64,000 bases of DNA from Staphylococcus equorum (GTDB taxonomy: Bacteria; Bacillota; Bacilli; Staphylococcales; Staphylococcaceae), in the NCBI RefSeq assembly GCF_029531845.1, contig NZ_JAMBPV010000005.1:62001-126000 (forward strand), given 5' to 3'. Numbering within the stretch: the stretch's first letter is position 1; each line of letters begins with the position of its first letter. The notes below the pieces were generated by a model. That model was given only the letters and a program-made list of their open reading frames with translations. It was not told the origin of the DNA and searched no databases. Both the position numbers and the translations under genes were made by a program. Positions 39,679 through 50,679 of this stretch are shown here, piece after piece.

Positions 39679-40500
39679 TTAATGAACTTGGTGATCTGAA
39701 CCAAAGAATGATTTAAACATATGGAATGATGTTTCTCTATTTAATGCCGCAATCGATGTTGTTAAAGGAATACCTTTAGGACATGCATTGACACAGTTTT
39801 GAGAATTACCACATGCTTGTAGTCCACCGCCACCCATTAAAGCATCAAGACGTTCATCTTTCGTCATTGAACCCGTTGGATGTAAGTTAAATAATCTAAC
39901 TTGTGATATTGCTTGTGCACCAACGAAATCATTACTGCTTGTAACGTTAGGACAAACTTCTAAACATACACCACATGTCATACATTTTGATAATTCGTAA
40001 GCTGTTTGGCGTTTTTTCTCAGGCATACGTGGTCCAGGACCTAAATCATAAGTACCATCAATTGGGATCCAAGCTTTCATACGTTTCAAGTTATCGAACA
40101 TTCTCGTACGGTCAACTTGTAAGTCACGAATTACTGGGAAAGTACTCATTGGTTCTAATTTAATTGGTTGTTCTAATTGATCAACAATTGCAGAACATGA
40201 TTGTCTTGCTTGACCGTTAATAACCATTGAACAAGCACCACATACTTCTTCTAAACAGTTCATATCCCAAATTACAGGTGTCGTTTTTTCACCTTTACTG
40301 TTAACTGGGTTACGTCTGATTTCCATTAAACATGCTATAACGTTTAAGTTTTCTCTATAAGGAATTTCAAACTCTTCCTCATAAGGTTTTGATTCTTCGG
40401 TATCTTGACGTTTAATAATTAATTTGATTGATTTCTGGATTGGTTGTTGGTTTTGTTCTTCTTGTGCTGCCGTTTCATTTACTTCTTTTGTATCTGCCAT
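39679..40500 (-). CDS. sdhB: Succinate dehydrogenase iron-sulfur subunit
   Basis: A 273-residue electron-transfer subunit of complex II. Three cysteine clusters are visible: CLEEVCGACSMVINGQARQSC for [2Fe-2S], CMTCGVCLEVCP for [4Fe-4S], and CGNSQNCVNACPKG for the [3Fe-4S]/[4Fe-4S] site. An N-terminal Gln/Glu-rich extension of about 20 residues precedes the ferredoxin domain. It passes electrons from SdhA flavin to menaquinone in the SdhC membrane anchor. It follows sdhA by two bases, in order sdhC-sdhA-sdhB. Confidence 0.97.
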   Translation of the reverse strand: MADTKEVNETAAQEEQNQQPIQKSIKLIIKRQDTEESKPYEEEFEIPYRENLNVIACLMEIRRNPVNSKGEKTTPVIWDMNCLEEVCGACSMVINGQARQSCSAIVDQLEQPIKLEPMSTFPVIRDLQVDRTRMFDNLKRMKAWIPIDGTYDLGPGPRMPEKKRQTAYELSKCMTCGVCLEVCPNVTSSNDFVGAQAISQVRLFNLHPTGSMTKDERLDALMGGGGLQACGNSQNCVNACPKGIPLTTSIAALNRETSFHMFKSFFGSDHQVH

Positions 40501-40502
40501 AA

Positions 40503-42266
40503 TTATTTACCTCCTTTAGACGTCGTAGAGTAGTCTCGTTTACGAGGTGGAATTAAGCTTATATCAACATCTTCGTAAGTGAATTTAGGCGCTTCTGTTT
40601 TTCCTTGATATGTGGCTAAAGTAGTTTTTAACCATTCTTCATCATTTCTATCAGGGAATTCTGGTTTGTAATGTGCACCACGAGATTCATTTCGGTTGTA
40701 TGCACCGATTGTAATTACACGGGCAAGTACAAGCATGTTCCATAATTGACGAGTGAAGAATACTGCTTGGTTACTCCAAGTTTGAGTATCTTCAATATCA
40801 ATATTGTTATAACGCTCCATTAATTCTAAAATCTTTTTATCAGTTTCTAATAAAGATTTATTTTCACGAACAACAGTTACGTTAGCTGTCATAACTTCTC
40901 CGAGCTCTCTATGCAATTTGTACGCATTTTCTGAACCTTGCATATTGAGTAATTTATCAAATTTCTCTTGTTCTTCTTTCACACGTTTTTCGAAGATACT
41001 ATCATCTAAGTCAGCGTAAGAAGTTTCAATGTTAGAAATATATTCGATAGCATTTGGACCTGCAACTGTACCACCATAAATTGCTGACAATAATGAGTTG
41101 GCACCTAAACGGTTACCACCATGTTGAGAATAATCACATTCTCCAGCTGCGAACAAGCCTTTGATATTTGTCATTTGATCGTAATCTACATATAGCCCAC
41201 CCATTGAGTAATGCACTGCTGGGAAGATTTTCATTGGCACTTTACGAGGATCATCACCTGTGAATTTCTCGTAGATCTCAATGATTCCACCCAATTTAAC
41301 ATCTAATTCATGTGGGTCTTTATGTGATAAATCTAGGTATACCATGTTTTCACCGTTGATACCTAATTTTTGGTTAACACAAACTTCAAAGATTTCACGT
41401 GTAGCAATATCACGTGGAACAAGGTTACCATAGTCTGGATATTTCTCTTCTAAGAAGTACCAAGGTTTACCATCTTTATATGTCCAAATACGTCCACCCT
41501 CACCACGTGCTGACTCACTCATTAGTCTAAGTTTATCATCACCAGGAATTGCTGTTGGATGGATTTGTATAAATTCACCGTTAGCATACATTGCACCTTG
41601 TTGGTAAACAATTGATGCTGCAGAACCAGTGTTAATCATTGAGTTGGTAGTCTTACCAAAGATAATACCTGGACCACCTGTAGCCATGATAACTGCATCA
41701 GAGCCAAATGATTCAATGTCAGAAGTCGTTACATTTTGAGCAACAATACCTCTAGCCATGTTGTCATCATCTTTAATTATGCCCAAGAATTCCCAGCCTT
41801 CGTACTTAGTAACTAAACCATCGACTTCAAAGCTACGAACTTGTTCGTCTAAAGCGTATAGTAGTTGTTGACCAGTTGTTGCACCAGCATAAGCTGTTCT
41901 GTGATGCATTGTTCCACCAAAACGTCTAAAGTCTAACAAACCTTCTTTTGTTCTGTTGAACATTACCCCCATACGATCAAGTAAATGAATGATTTTAGGT
42001 GCTGCATCTGTCATCGCTTTAACCGGTGGTTGATTTGCTAAGAAATCTCCGCCATATACTGTATCGTCTAAGTGAACTGTTGGCGAATCGCCTTCACCTT
42101 TTGTATTTACTGCTCCGTTGATTCCACCTTGTGCACACACAGAATGTGAGCGTTTAACAGGAACAAGTGAGAACAAGTCGACATGTGCGCCTTGTTCTGC
42201 TGCTTTAATTGTTGACATTAGACCGGCAAGTCCTCCACCGACAACAATAACTTTCTTCTCTGCCAT
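40503..42266 (-). CDS. sdhA: Succinate dehydrogenase flavoprotein subunit
   Basis: A 587-residue catalytic subunit that oxidises succinate to fumarate. FAD-binding VVGGGLAGLMSTIKAAEQG is at the N-terminus, with HSVCAQGGINGA (covalent FAD histidine region) near residue 40, FIQIHPTAIPG near 240, and SARGEGGRIW carrying the substrate-binding arginine. HYSMGGLYVDYD and GGNRLGANSLLSAIYGG complete the family signature. It acts at the inner face of the membrane with SdhB and SdhC. The ATG at 42266 has GGGGAGTGACAATTT upstream. Confidence 0.98.
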   Translation of the reverse strand: MAEKKVIVVGGGLAGLMSTIKAAEQGAHVDLFSLVPVKRSHSVCAQGGINGAVNTKGEGDSPTVHLDDTVYGGDFLANQPPVKAMTDAAPKIIHLLDRMGVMFNRTKEGLLDFRRFGGTMHHRTAYAGATTGQQLLYALDEQVRSFEVDGLVTKYEGWEFLGIIKDDDNMARGIVAQNVTTSDIESFGSDAVIMATGGPGIIFGKTTNSMINTGSAASIVYQQGAMYANGEFIQIHPTAIPGDDKLRLMSESARGEGGRIWTYKDGKPWYFLEEKYPDYGNLVPRDIATREIFEVCVNQKLGINGENMVYLDLSHKDPHELDVKLGGIIEIYEKFTGDDPRKVPMKIFPAVHYSMGGLYVDYDQMTNIKGLFAAGECDYSQHGGNRLGANSLLSAIYGGTVAGPNAIEYISNIETSYADLDDSIFEKRVKEEQEKFDKLLNMQGSENAYKLHRELGEVMTANVTVVRENKSLLETDKKILELMERYNNIDIEDTQTWSNQAVFFTRQLWNMLVLARVITIGAYNRNESRGAHYKPEFPDRNDEEWLKTTLATYQGKTEAPKFTYEDVDISLIPPRKRDYSTTSKGGK

Positions 42267-42311
42267 AAATTGTCACTCCCCTAAATATAAATCTGAAACT
42301 TAATTTTTATC

Positions 42312-42923
42312 TTATAAAAACGCAAGAATAGCAGTTATACCAATGTATGAAACTACGATAAATACCACTAATGAAACCCATGTAAAAATTTGTTGTGATC
42401 TTTGAGATTGCAATACACCCCATGTTACTAAGAATGACCATAAACCATTCGCAAAGTGGAATGTAACAGCTAATAAACAAACAATATAGAATATTAACCA
42501 ACCTGGATTTGTTACGATATCATGTACCATGTCAAAGTTGACTTCATGACCTAAAGCACGTTGGATACGTGTTTGCCATACATGAATAGCAACAAACACA
42601 AAAGTGATAATACCTGTTATTCGTTGTAATAGGAACATCCAGTTTCTAAAAGCTGAATAATGTCCTACGTTCTCTTTTGCCGTAAAGGCAATATGTACAC
42701 CATAAACTGCGTGATACAGAATCGGAATGTAAATCAATACAAATTCCAATACAATTAAGAAAGGTAAAGATTCAATAAATCCGGCCGCTTGGTTGAATGC
42801 AGCTGCACCTTTCGTCGCTTGGTGGTTTACGAGTAAATGGAATATTAAAAATCCACCTATAGGTATAACACCAAGTAAAGAATGTAAACGTCTTAAATAG
42901 AATTGATTTTTCGAGTATGCCAA
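42312..42923 (-). CDS. sdhC: Succinate dehydrogenase cytochrome b558 subunit
   Basis: A 203-residue membrane anchor with five hydrophobic helices that binds two hemes and menaquinone. Likely heme-ligand histidines occur in RRLHSLLG (residues 10-17), FLIFHLLVNH near 25, YHAVYGVHIAF near 70 and FVAIHVW near 113. The gene starts at TTG (42923), with GGGGGGAACTTCC upstream; no ATG is available at that position. It is the first gene of the sdhCAB operon, and a cre-like site lies 235 bases upstream. Confidence 0.95.
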   Translation of the reverse strand: MAYSKNQFYLRRLHSLLGVIPIGGFLIFHLLVNHQATKGAAAFNQAAGFIESLPFLIVLEFVLIYIPILYHAVYGVHIAFTAKENVGHYSAFRNWMFLLQRITGIITFVFVAIHVWQTRIQRALGHEVNFDMVHDIVTNPGWLIFYIVCLLAVTFHFANGLWSFLVTWGVLQSQRSQQIFTWVSLVVFIVVSYIGITAILAFL

Positions 42924-43156
42924 AAGGAAGTTCCCCCCTGTGAAACAGTTAATTTTTTTTGAAATTCTTTCCTAAAATTATATAAAGCGATTACATAATT
43001 TCATTTAAAACTAAACGCACAACACTTTATCATAATATTATATGTTTGCCGCAATATAATATTATGCCGTATAATTCTAAACATTTAAGTGAATCCTTAA
43101 TTGAATATTACTCACTGTTTAAAAGGTTTAAATTTAAATGATAATTTTTCTCAATT

Positions 43157-43171
43157 AGAAAACGCTTCCAC
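43157..43171 (-). promoter_or_regulatory. Candidate CcpA cre site upstream of sdhCAB
   Basis: The minus strand reads GTGGAAGCGTTTTCT, matching the cre consensus WTGNAANCGNWNNCW at 14 of 15 positions. It suggests carbon catabolite control of succinate dehydrogenase. Confidence 0.5.
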
Positions 43172-43219
43172 ATCCTTTTAAAAAAAGAATTCCTCTTATT
43201 TGCTATTGTAACACTAATT

Positions 43220-43254
43220 AAAAACATTTTGGGCATGAGAATGATTCTCACGCC
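43220..43254 (-). terminator. Terminator after uvrC
   Basis: GGCGTGAGAAT and ATTCTCATGCC form the stem on the minus strand, followed by CAAAATGTTTTT. It starts ten bases beyond the uvrC stop. Confidence 0.75.
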
Positions 43255-43263
43255 ATAAACATT

Positions 43264-45051
43264 TTATTTTTTATTGTATAAGGCTTGATGTAAATTTTCC
43301 GCTACATTTTGTGGTAAGCCTGATGCTTTCAAATCATTAATACTCGCTTCTTTCATTTTCTTAATTGAACCAAACGTTCGCAACAATTTCGTTTTACGCT
43401 TGGCACCGATACCATCTACAGTATCTAATACTGATTGTAGACCTGTCTTTTGACGTGTTTGTCTATGGAAAGTAATAGCAAATCTATGCACTTCATCTTG
43501 TATTCTTTGTAACAGATAAAATGCTTGGCTATTTTTTTTAAGCGGAACGATTTCAGCACTTTCTCCATATAATATCTCTGACGTTTGATGCTTATCATTT
43601 TTACGAAGGCCTGAAACAGGTATATCTAAACCTAATTCATTCTCGAGCACATCTATTACACCACTCATATGCCCTTTACCACCATCTACAATAATTAAAT
43701 CTGGTAATGGTGTGCCTTCATTTAGGACACGTGTATAACGTCTACGAACCACTTCACGCATCGATTTATAATCATCTGGCCCATCTACAGTTTTTATTTT
43801 ATATTTCCGGTAGCCTTTTTTATTGGGTTTACCATCAACAAACGAGACCATGGCAGAAACTGGATTGACTCCCTGTATATTAGAATTATCAAACGCTTCA
43901 ATTCTAATTGGTGTTTGAATACCCATACGGTCTCCAAGTTCTTCAATCGCTTTAACTGTTCGCGACTCATCTTTTGCGATTAATTCGAATTTATTTTCAA
44001 GTGTCACTTCAGCATTATGATTAGCTAAATCTACCAATTCTTTCTTTTTACCTTTTATTGGTTGCACAATTTTTGTATCTACCACTGAACCGACCATAGC
44101 TTTATCTAAATGTTGAGGAATATGCACTTCTTTAGGCAACAAATGTTGATTCAAATCATAAAATTGACCAATAAAAGTATAGAATTCTTCTTCTTCTGTT
44201 TGTTGTATCGGTATCATCGTTGCATCACGTTTTATCATATTCCCTTGGCGAACGAAAAACACTTGAATACACATCCAACCTTTGGATACGCTATAACCAA
44301 AAACATCTCTTATTGTATAGTCTGATGTTGTGATTTTTTGTTTTTTAGTTAGATTATGAATATGTTGAATTAAGTCTCTATACTCTTTTGCTCTTTCAAA
44401 ATCCAATGTTTCACTAGCATCTTTCATATTTTGTTCTAAATTACGCAAAATTGTTTTATCTTCGCCATTTAAGAAATCTGAAACCTCTTTAGTCATTTCT
44501 GCATACTTTTCTAATTCAACTGGATAGACACAAGGTCCAAGGCATTGACCAATGTGATAATATAAACACAATTTGTCAGGCATTTTATCACATTTTCTAA
44601 AAGGATAAATGCGATCAAGTAATTTTTTTGTCTCTTGCGCAGAATACGCATTAGGATATGGGCCAAAATACTTTCCAGTACCTTTTTTAACTGTTCTTGT
44701 CACAATTAATCGTGGGTATTTTTCTTTAGTAATTTTAATAAATGGATAACTTTTATCGTCTTTTAATAAAATATTATATCTTGGTTGGTATTGTTTAATA
44801 AGGTTAAGTTCCAGTAACAGTGATTCTGTCTCACTAGACGTAACAATAAATTCGAAATTTCGAATCTCTCCAACTAAGCGTGTTGTCTTTGCATCGTGGG
44901 CACCAGTAAAATAAGATCTTAATCTATTTCTTAATTTCTTCGCTTTACCGACATAAATAATTTGATCATTGCGATCTTTCATCAAATAGCAACCTGGTTC
45001 AGTTGGCACAACTGTGAGTTTTTGTTTAATTTGTTCTTGATATGTCACCAT
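43264..45051 (-). CDS. uvrC: Excinuclease ABC subunit C
   Basis: A 595-residue nuclease that makes both cuts in nucleotide excision repair with UvrA and UvrB. The GIY-YIG domain is at the start ([30 protein letters not shown]). The cysteine cluster [21 protein letters not shown] lies near 165, the UVR motif near 200-235, and the RNase-H-like nuclease with [12 protein letters not shown] and [11 protein letters not shown] near 360-450. Two helix-hairpin-helix motifs end the protein ([20 protein letters not shown]). I chose ATG 45051, after AAAGGAGGAGACAATAAC; a 26-codon upstream frame is not supported. Confidence 0.97.
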   Translation of the reverse strand: MVTYQEQIKQKLTVVPTEPGCYLMKDRNDQIIYVGKAKKLRNRLRSYFTGAHDAKTTRLVGEIRNFEFIVTSSETESLLLELNLIKQYQPRYNILLKDDKSYPFIKITKEKYPRLIVTRTVKKGTGKYFGPYPNAYSAQETKKLLDRIYPFRKCDKMPDKLCLYYHIGQCLGPCVYPVELEKYAEMTKEVSDFLNGEDKTILRNLEQNMKDASETLDFERAKEYRDLIQHIHNLTKKQKITTSDYTIRDVFGYSVSKGWMCIQVFFVRQGNMIKRDATMIPIQQTEEEEFYTFIGQFYDLNQHLLPKEVHIPQHLDKAMVGSVVDTKIVQPIKGKKKELVDLANHNAEVTLENKFELIAKDESRTVKAIEELGDRMGIQTPIRIEAFDNSNIQGVNPVSAMVSFVDGKPNKKGYRKYKIKTVDGPDDYKSMREVVRRRYTRVLNEGTPLPDLIIVDGGKGHMSGVIDVLENELGLDIPVSGLRKNDKHQTSEILYGESAEIVPLKKNSQAFYLLQRIQDEVHRFAITFHRQTRQKTGLQSVLDTVDGIGAKRKTKLLRTFGSIKKMKEASINDLKASGLPQNVAENLHQALYNKK

Positions 45052-45249
45052 GTTATTGTCTCCTCCTTTCACTCTATATTTCCGTTTAAACCTATATAGT
45101 ATAACCACATGATAACAATTCCATATCATGTTTCAGTTAATAATTTTTTAATCATATATGAGTCTCATTATTTGAGTTTTTAAATATTACCTACAATCTA
45201 TTATAAATAGTACCATCCCATTAAACAATCTATTGAAACGCTGATAAAT

Positions 45250-45287
45250 TGAAAACTGGGACATTAATTAAATTAATGTCCCAGCTT
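45250..45287 (-). terminator. Terminator after trxA
   Basis: AGCTGGGACATTAATT and AATTAATGTCCCAG form a 14-base perfect stem on the minus strand, followed by TTTTC. The gap from here to uvrC (45052-45250) shows no ORF. Confidence 0.9.
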
Positions 45288-45300
45288 TGCTAATGATTTA

Positions 45301-45615
45301 CTATAAATGTTTCTCGATTACTTCTGCTAAGTTTTCTTTAGGTTGGAAACCTACTACTTTATCTACTGGTTCGCCATCTTTAAATACGATTAAAGTTGGG
45401 ATACTCATAACTTCAAATTTAGCAGCTGTTGATGGATTTTCATCTACATCAAGTTTTAAAATATTAGCTTTGCCATCATAGTCACCAGCTAATTCTTCTA
45501 ATACTGGAGCAATCATCTTACAAGGGCCACACCATGTTGCCCAAAAATCCACTAAATTTACACCTGATTTGATGTTTTCATCAAAGTTTGAATCTGTTGC
45601 TTTTACGATTGCCAT
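45301..45615 (-). CDS. trxA: Thioredoxin
   Basis: A 104-residue disulfide reductase. The active-site dithiol is Cys29-Gly-Pro-Cys32 in WATWCGPCKM, and the conserved cis-proline lies in EVMSIPTLIVF. I set the start at ATG 45615, ten bases from AAGGAGG; an upstream in-frame TTG lies within that spacer. The length is that of typical staphylococcal TrxA. It follows mutS2 and has its own strong terminator. Confidence 0.97.
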   Translation of the reverse strand: MAIVKATDSNFDENIKSGVNLVDFWATWCGPCKMIAPVLEELAGDYDGKANILKLDVDENPSTAAKFEVMSIPTLIVFKDGEPVDKVVGFQPKENLAEVIEKHL

Positions 45616-45696
45616 AACTGCCAATCCTCCTTAAATTTCAAATGATGAAGAAATTATAACAGACTTTATAACATTCTGCATATCTCTTGCTCACGT

Positions 45697-48048
45697 TTAT
45701 TTTAATTCTGCTACGGTAACGCCAAATCCACCTTCGCTTGGCATTCCGTTTCTATATGATGACACACTTTTATGTCGTTTTAAATGATTTTGCACACCTT
45801 TTTGCAAAGCGCCTGTTCCTTTACCATGAATAATATAGACTTGTTCATAATTACTCAACACTGCTTGATCTAAATATTGATCCACAGTTACCATTGCTTC
45901 ATCATATCGATAGCCACGTAAATCAAGCTCCATTTTAATACTTTGTCGATTTTCACGCTTAACCATCTTAGCTGGTGCTTCTTTGGTTTTCTTCGTTTTT
46001 TCTAAATCTTCTAAGGGTAATTTCATTTTTATAATGCCCATTTGTACTACAGCTTCTTTATCACCAATAAGTTCTAATACTTCACCTTTTTGGCCATATG
46101 TTAATACTTTAACTTCATCTCCGGCTTTGATCTCATCCCATTTTTGCTTCTGGACATTTTGTTTCAGTGACTTAGCTTCGTATTGATCTTCAAGCTGTTT
46201 CTTTTTATCGATTAACTCATGCTCTTTAACATCGGCGCCTTTTTTATCTCTAAGTTCACGCAACTCTTTAAGTATGTCATCCGCTTCTTTCGTAGCTGAT
46301 TTCACACGTTGATTTGCTTTTTCTTTCGCTTCACTTAAAAGTTGTTTTTCATAATTTTGATATTGAGCATACTGTTTAGCAAGTGCATCACGCGCTTCTT
46401 GTGCTTCTCTTACTAACTGATCTAATTCAATACGTTGTTCATCGACACGTTTAGAATTATTTTCTAATGACGCAATCATTTCATTAATTTCTTGTTCATC
46501 TTGTCCAATCATAGATTTGGCTTTTTGAATCACTTTCATATTGAGCCCTAACTTTTTAGAAATATCGAACGCGTTTGATCGCCCTGGAACGCCCATTAAT
46601 AATTTATAAGTCGGACTTAATGAATTAACATCAAATTCGACACTAGCATTCATTACACCTTCCCTATTATAGCTATATGCTTTTAATTCAGGATAGTGTG
46701 TCGTAGCCATTACAAGAGAACCAATTTCATGTACATGGTCTAATATACTCATTGCTAAGGCAGCACCCTCACTTGGGTCTGTCCCTGCACCCAATTCATC
46801 AAATAAGATTAAACTTTTTTTAGTCGTATTTTGAAGTATTTCAACAATATTTTTCATATGTGAAGAAAACGTCGATAAGGACTGTTCAATGGATTGTTCA
46901 TCTCCAATGTCACAATACACATTTTCAAAAATACTTAATTTACTGCCATCAAGTGTGGGAATCAGCATGCCTGATTGTGCCATAACTATAACTAAGCCCA
47001 GTGTTTTGAGCATTACGGTTTTACCACCCGTATTTGGCCCCGTTATAATCACGGTTTCTATATCTTGAGCAAATTCAATTGTATTCGCCACAACAGTGGT
47101 TCTGTCTAGCAACGGATGAAATGCTTTTGGTAAATACACAGTTCTATCCGTAGTAAATTCTGGTTTTGTACCTTTAATTGAACGTGCATAACGTGCTTTA
47201 GCTGTTAAAAAATCAATTTGACCCATAATAGATTCTGAAACTAAACAAGCTTCTGCTTCTTCAGCAACTTGTACAGTAAGTTCAGTCAATATACGTTCAC
47301 GCTCTACTGCTTCATCATTACGGAAACTACTAATTTGATTACTCATTTCAACTATTGAGGAAGGTTCTATATACAATGTTTGACCAGAAGCTGATTGATC
47401 ATGAACAATCCCATTAAAATCTTGACGATACTCTGCTTTAACTGGTATAACATTACGATCATTACGTAATGTCACAATCGCATCAGAAAGTTTTTTTTGA
47501 TTGCCTTGATGCTTTACAATTTTATCTAAATTTTGTTTTATGCGCTGTGTTGTTTTAGAAATCTTACTTCTGATACCTTGTAATTCGTAACTAGCATCAT
47601 CAAATAAATCATATGCATCACATTTTTGATGTATATTTTGATACAAGTCTGATAGAACTGGTAGTTGCTCCATTCTATCGTTTAAAATTGGATAATTAAT
47701 TTCTTCTTCTTCTTCATTCAATAAATTATTATAAAATGTTTTATATTGGTTTTGTATTTGTATTAAGCGTTTAATTACATTTAATTCGCTAACATTGAGT
47801 ACGCCACCAATTGTCGCTCTGTGAATAAATGTAGATATTTTTGCCAAACCACTTAAACTTGGCATTCGATGCTTATTATAGATTTGAGCAATTTCATCCG
47901 TTTCATTCATTTGAAATTCGACAGTATTGAAATCAGTTGCAGGTGTCATCTCTACAACTTTTTCTTTACCTAAATCACTTATTGTTTCATTTTCTACTAG
48001 TGCTTTTATTTTGTCGAATTCTAGGACATTTAATGATTTCTGCCTCAT
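45697..48048 (-). CDS. mutS2: MutS2 ATPase/endonuclease
   Basis: A 783-residue MutS family protein without mismatch-recognition domain, involved in suppressing recombination and in rescue of collided ribosomes in relatives. The core ATPase has Walker [10 protein letters not shown] near residue 335 and Walker [21 protein letters not shown] near 410. A long coiled coil (about 510-620) follows. The C-terminal Smr nuclease domain starts at [14 protein letters not shown] and includes [13 protein letters not shown] (HGKG). It follows polX by nine bases. Confidence 0.97.
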   Translation of the reverse strand: MRQKSLNVLEFDKIKALVENETISDLGKEKVVEMTPATDFNTVEFQMNETDEIAQIYNKHRMPSLSGLAKISTFIHRATIGGVLNVSELNVIKRLIQIQNQYKTFYNNLLNEEEEEINYPILNDRMEQLPVLSDLYQNIHQKCDAYDLFDDASYELQGIRSKISKTTQRIKQNLDKIVKHQGNQKKLSDAIVTLRNDRNVIPVKAEYRQDFNGIVHDQSASGQTLYIEPSSIVEMSNQISSFRNDEAVERERILTELTVQVAEEAEACLVSESIMGQIDFLTAKARYARSIKGTKPEFTTDRTVYLPKAFHPLLDRTTVVANTIEFAQDIETVIITGPNTGGKTVMLKTLGLVIVMAQSGMLIPTLDGSKLSIFENVYCDIGDEQSIEQSLSTFSSHMKNIVEILQNTTKKSLILFDELGAGTDPSEGAALAMSILDHVHEIGSLVMATTHYPELKAYSYNREGVMNASVEFDVNSLSPTYKLLMGVPGRSNAFDISKKLGLNMKVIQKAKSMIGQDEQEINEMIASLENNSKRVDEQRIELDQLVREAQEARDALAKQYAQYQNYEKQLLSEAKEKANQRVKSATKEADDILKELRELRDKKGADVKEHELIDKKKQLEDQYEAKSLKQNVQKQKWDEIKAGDEVKVLTYGQKGEVLELIGDKEAVVQMGIIKMKLPLEDLEKTKKTKEAPAKMVKRENRQSIKMELDLRGYRYDEAMVTVDQYLDQAVLSNYEQVYIIHGKGTGALQKGVQNHLKRHKSVSSYRNGMPSEGGFGVTVAELK

Positions 48049-48057
48049 ATAATCCCT

Positions 48058-49770
48058 CTATTTCTTCAATTTAATGTTATTTTCTATAAGCGATTTAAAC
48101 GCCTCTCGTGACATCGTATTGATGACTCTGTTTTTCTTAACGAACCCTTTTTGTGCAGTCGCAACACCATACTTCATGAATTCTAGATGATCAACATGAT
48201 GGGCATCTGTATTAATAGTTAATTTAACATTCGGATGTTTTTTAACTGTTTCAGCAGTTAGATCTAAACGTTTAGGATTCGCATTAATTTCTAATATTGT
48301 ATTTGTTTCTTCAGCAATTTCACATAATCTATCAATATCTGGTTCATAACCTGGACGTTTACCAATAATACGACCTGTTGGATGTGCAATATGTCTGACA
48401 TATGGATTGCGACATGCATTTTCTAAACGTTTCATAATGTCTTCTTGTGATTGGTTAAAACTTTGGTGTATTGCTGCAATGACATAATCTAATTGCGCCA
48501 ATACTTCGTCTTCATAGTCTAAACGACCATCAGGAAGTATATCCATTTCAATACCTGAGTAAATATCAATTTCTTCATATTTGTTATTCAAGGCTTTGAT
48601 TTCTTCATTTTGACGTAATAAGCGCTCAAGTGACAAGCCATTGGCAACTTTTAAGCTTTGAGAGTGATCCGTGATCACCATAAATTGATGACCTTTAGCA
48701 ATGTTTGCTTCTATCATTTCTTCAATACTGAAAGCACCATCGCTATATGTCGTATGCATATGAATATCACCATTAATATCATCTAATTTAATGATATCTG
48801 ACAGGTCTTTATCAAACTCGCTTCCATCTTCACGTATCGCTGGGTCAATCCAATTCACACCAAAATGTTCATAAATTTCTTTTTCACTTTGATATTGTAG
48901 TAATTCGCCATTTGCTTGTTCTATACCATATTCACTCACTTTTTCATCACTTTCTTTAGCTAACTGACGAATACGAATATTATGATCTTTAGAACCGGTG
49001 AAATGCTGTAGCGTGTGATAGAAGGCTGAAGGCTCGATCAATCTAAAATCTACACCTATCGTTTCATCATCATAAGCTACTTCTAGTGACACTTTTGTTT
49101 GCCCAACAGCTACTTCCTTAATTTTATTAGGTATAGCAAGTAATGCTTGTTGTACCTTTGTCGGTTCATTAGTACTTATAATATAGTCTAAATCTTTACT
49201 CATTTCTTTAAATCTTCTATAACTACCAGCAACCTCGTACTGTTCGATATCTGCAATCGTAGCTAAATGTTCATTGATTTCAATGTTTAAACCTCTCATT
49301 TGGTCAATCGGGTATTTATCTTTTTTCGCACCAAGCGCTTTAACTGCTTCTAAAATATTTTGTTCGGTTTTTTTAGCAAAGCCGCTTAATTGGCTCACTT
49401 CACCTGCTTCACAAGCTTTTTGTAATGCTTCTTTACCATCTATATTTAATTCTTTATAAAGTTTAGCTATTTTCTTACTGCCTAACCCTTGTATTTTCAA
49501 TAAAGGAATTAAACCTTCTGGAACTTCTTCTTGTAATGATTCTAATGCCGAAGATTCTCCTTCTTGTCGATATTCTTTAATCACGTCTCCTACACCTTTA
49601 CCAATGCCTTTTAATTCTGTGACATCCTCTATTTGATTGAGCGGGCGTTCATCTATTTCAAGGCTTTGTGCTGCTTTTCTATATGCTGAAACTTTAAATG
49701 TGTTTTCACCTTTTAATTCCATATAAGTGGCTATTTTTTCTAATAATTGAATAATATCTTTTTTTGTCAT
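48058..49770 (-). CDS. polX: DNA polymerase X with PHP domain
   Basis: A 570-residue repair polymerase. Helix-hairpin-helix motifs (VTELKGIGKGVGDVI, LKIQGLGSKKIAKLY) lead into the nucleotidyltransferase domain with VAGSYRRFKEMSKDLDYII, whose Asp pair binds metal, near 190-210. The PHP domain occupies about 335-570 with GDIHMHTTYSDG, MVITDHSQS, EIDIYSGIEMDIL, IAAIHQSF and AHPTGRI. It combines gap filling with 3'-exonuclease. I chose ATG 49770, after GGAGTGAAAGTG, which gives the family's usual length. Confidence 0.96.
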   Translation of the reverse strand: MTKKDIIQLLEKIATYMELKGENTFKVSAYRKAAQSLEIDERPLNQIEDVTELKGIGKGVGDVIKEYRQEGESSALESLQEEVPEGLIPLLKIQGLGSKKIAKLYKELNIDGKEALQKACEAGEVSQLSGFAKKTEQNILEAVKALGAKKDKYPIDQMRGLNIEINEHLATIADIEQYEVAGSYRRFKEMSKDLDYIISTNEPTKVQQALLAIPNKIKEVAVGQTKVSLEVAYDDETIGVDFRLIEPSAFYHTLQHFTGSKDHNIRIRQLAKESDEKVSEYGIEQANGELLQYQSEKEIYEHFGVNWIDPAIREDGSEFDKDLSDIIKLDDINGDIHMHTTYSDGAFSIEEMIEANIAKGHQFMVITDHSQSLKVANGLSLERLLRQNEEIKALNNKYEEIDIYSGIEMDILPDGRLDYEDEVLAQLDYVIAAIHQSFNQSQEDIMKRLENACRNPYVRHIAHPTGRIIGKRPGYEPDIDRLCEIAEETNTILEINANPKRLDLTAETVKKHPNVKLTINTDAHHVDHLEFMKYGVATAQKGFVKKNRVINTMSREAFKSLIENNIKLKK

Positions 49771-49891
49771 CACTTTCACTCCATAAAAAAAGGTCAAGAC
49801 AGATTACTGTTATGCGTTCCTCAGTAAATTGGTTATGCCCTGACCTCCTGTATTTTAAAAATCACTATATATTTCACTAACATTGTACTGT

Positions 49892-50413
49892 CTATATGTT
49901 TAATACCAACGTAGATACATAAGGAATATGAAATAACATATATTCTGCAATAATCGAGCTTGAGAGTTGCTGTTGTATGAATTCTAATGGATAAAGTGCT
50001 GCACCATACAATAGTGTCGTGCAGATAATCATTGAAGATATTATCCCCATTACCATACCAGTAAACCGACTTATTAAATTGAGCCCTTGGTATTGAATAA
50101 CTTTATCAAAGACCACAATAACTCCATAGCAGATCATTTTAGTAATTGTCGCTACGGTTAAAAATGCAATAATGTGGTCAAATCGCTGTTGTAGATTATC
50201 AAATTGAAACGCATAATTCAAATCGTAAGCCTGCGTTTTAGGAAAAGGTATAAATAATTCCAATCGTTGTGATATTTGCAAATACAATTGTTGCGCTACC
50301 CATAATGAAAACAGCGTAGCTCCTAAATGTAATGCACTAAACCATACCCCTCTTCGAAACCCAATCATTCCTATGTAAATAAAAACAATTACAATTAATA
50401 TATCAAAAATCAT
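49892..50413 (-). CDS. CvpA family membrane protein
   Basis: A 173-residue membrane protein with four hydrophobic segments: ILIVIVFIYIGMIGFRRGV at the start, WFSALHLGATLFSLWVAQQL, a segment around TVATITKMICYGVIVVF, and GMVMGIISSMIICTTLLYGA. These match the CvpA (colicin V production-like) family. Its physiological role in Firmicutes is unclear. It abuts zapA with a one-base overlap, a conserved pair upstream of polX and mutS2. Confidence 0.85.
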   Translation of the reverse strand: MIFDILIVIVFIYIGMIGFRRGVWFSALHLGATLFSLWVAQQLYLQISQRLELFIPFPKTQAYDLNYAFQFDNLQQRFDHIIAFLTVATITKMICYGVIVVFDKVIQYQGLNLISRFTGMVMGIISSMIICTTLLYGAALYPLEFIQQQLSSSIIAEYMLFHIPYVSTLVLNI

Positions 50414-50679
50414 TATTCATCACTGTTTTTCAGTTGTTTTATTTCTTGTTGTAGACGATAATTTTCTTCTTCTAATTGTACTTTTTCATGCATGATATTT
50501 ACTGCTGTTAGTATTGCTTTTCTTGTCGTGTCTAGGCCTGCACTTTTACTCCCCAGCTCCTTAATCCTTTCATCTACGAGATGTGCTACATAACGGATAT
50601 GCTCAGGATTGTCCTCTCCGACAATTGTATAACGCTGATCATTTATAGTGACATTAATCCGATTTTTAAACTCTCCCAT
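50413..50679 (-). CDS. zapA: Cell division protein ZapA
   Basis: An 88-residue protein that bundles FtsZ filaments at midcell. INVTINDQRYTIVGEDNPEHIRYVAHLVDERIKELG forms the globular domain. A long C-terminal helix (MHEKVQLEEENYRLQQEIKQL) is the tetramer-forming coiled coil. Length and order (zapA-cvpA-polX-mutS2, divergent from rnhC) are as in Bacillus and Staphylococcus. Confidence 0.93.
   Translation of the reverse strand: MGEFKNRINVTINDQRYTIVGEDNPEHIRYVAHLVDERIKELGSKSAGLDTTRKAILTAVNIMHEKVQLEEENYRLQQEIKQLKNSDE

Larger units (their letters stand above)
42924..43263. other. sdh upstream region and uvrC downstream region
   Basis: About 340 AT-rich bases between sdhC and uvrC. They contain the sdh promoter region (not resolved), a cre-like site at 43157-43171 and the uvrC terminator at 43220-43254. 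I see no ORF. Confidence 0.5.

Noticed and set aside
49785-49843. AGGTCA…TGACCT pairing with T run between cvpA and polX
   Set aside because: The loop is over 40 bases and the stem only six pairs, too weak to call a terminator.
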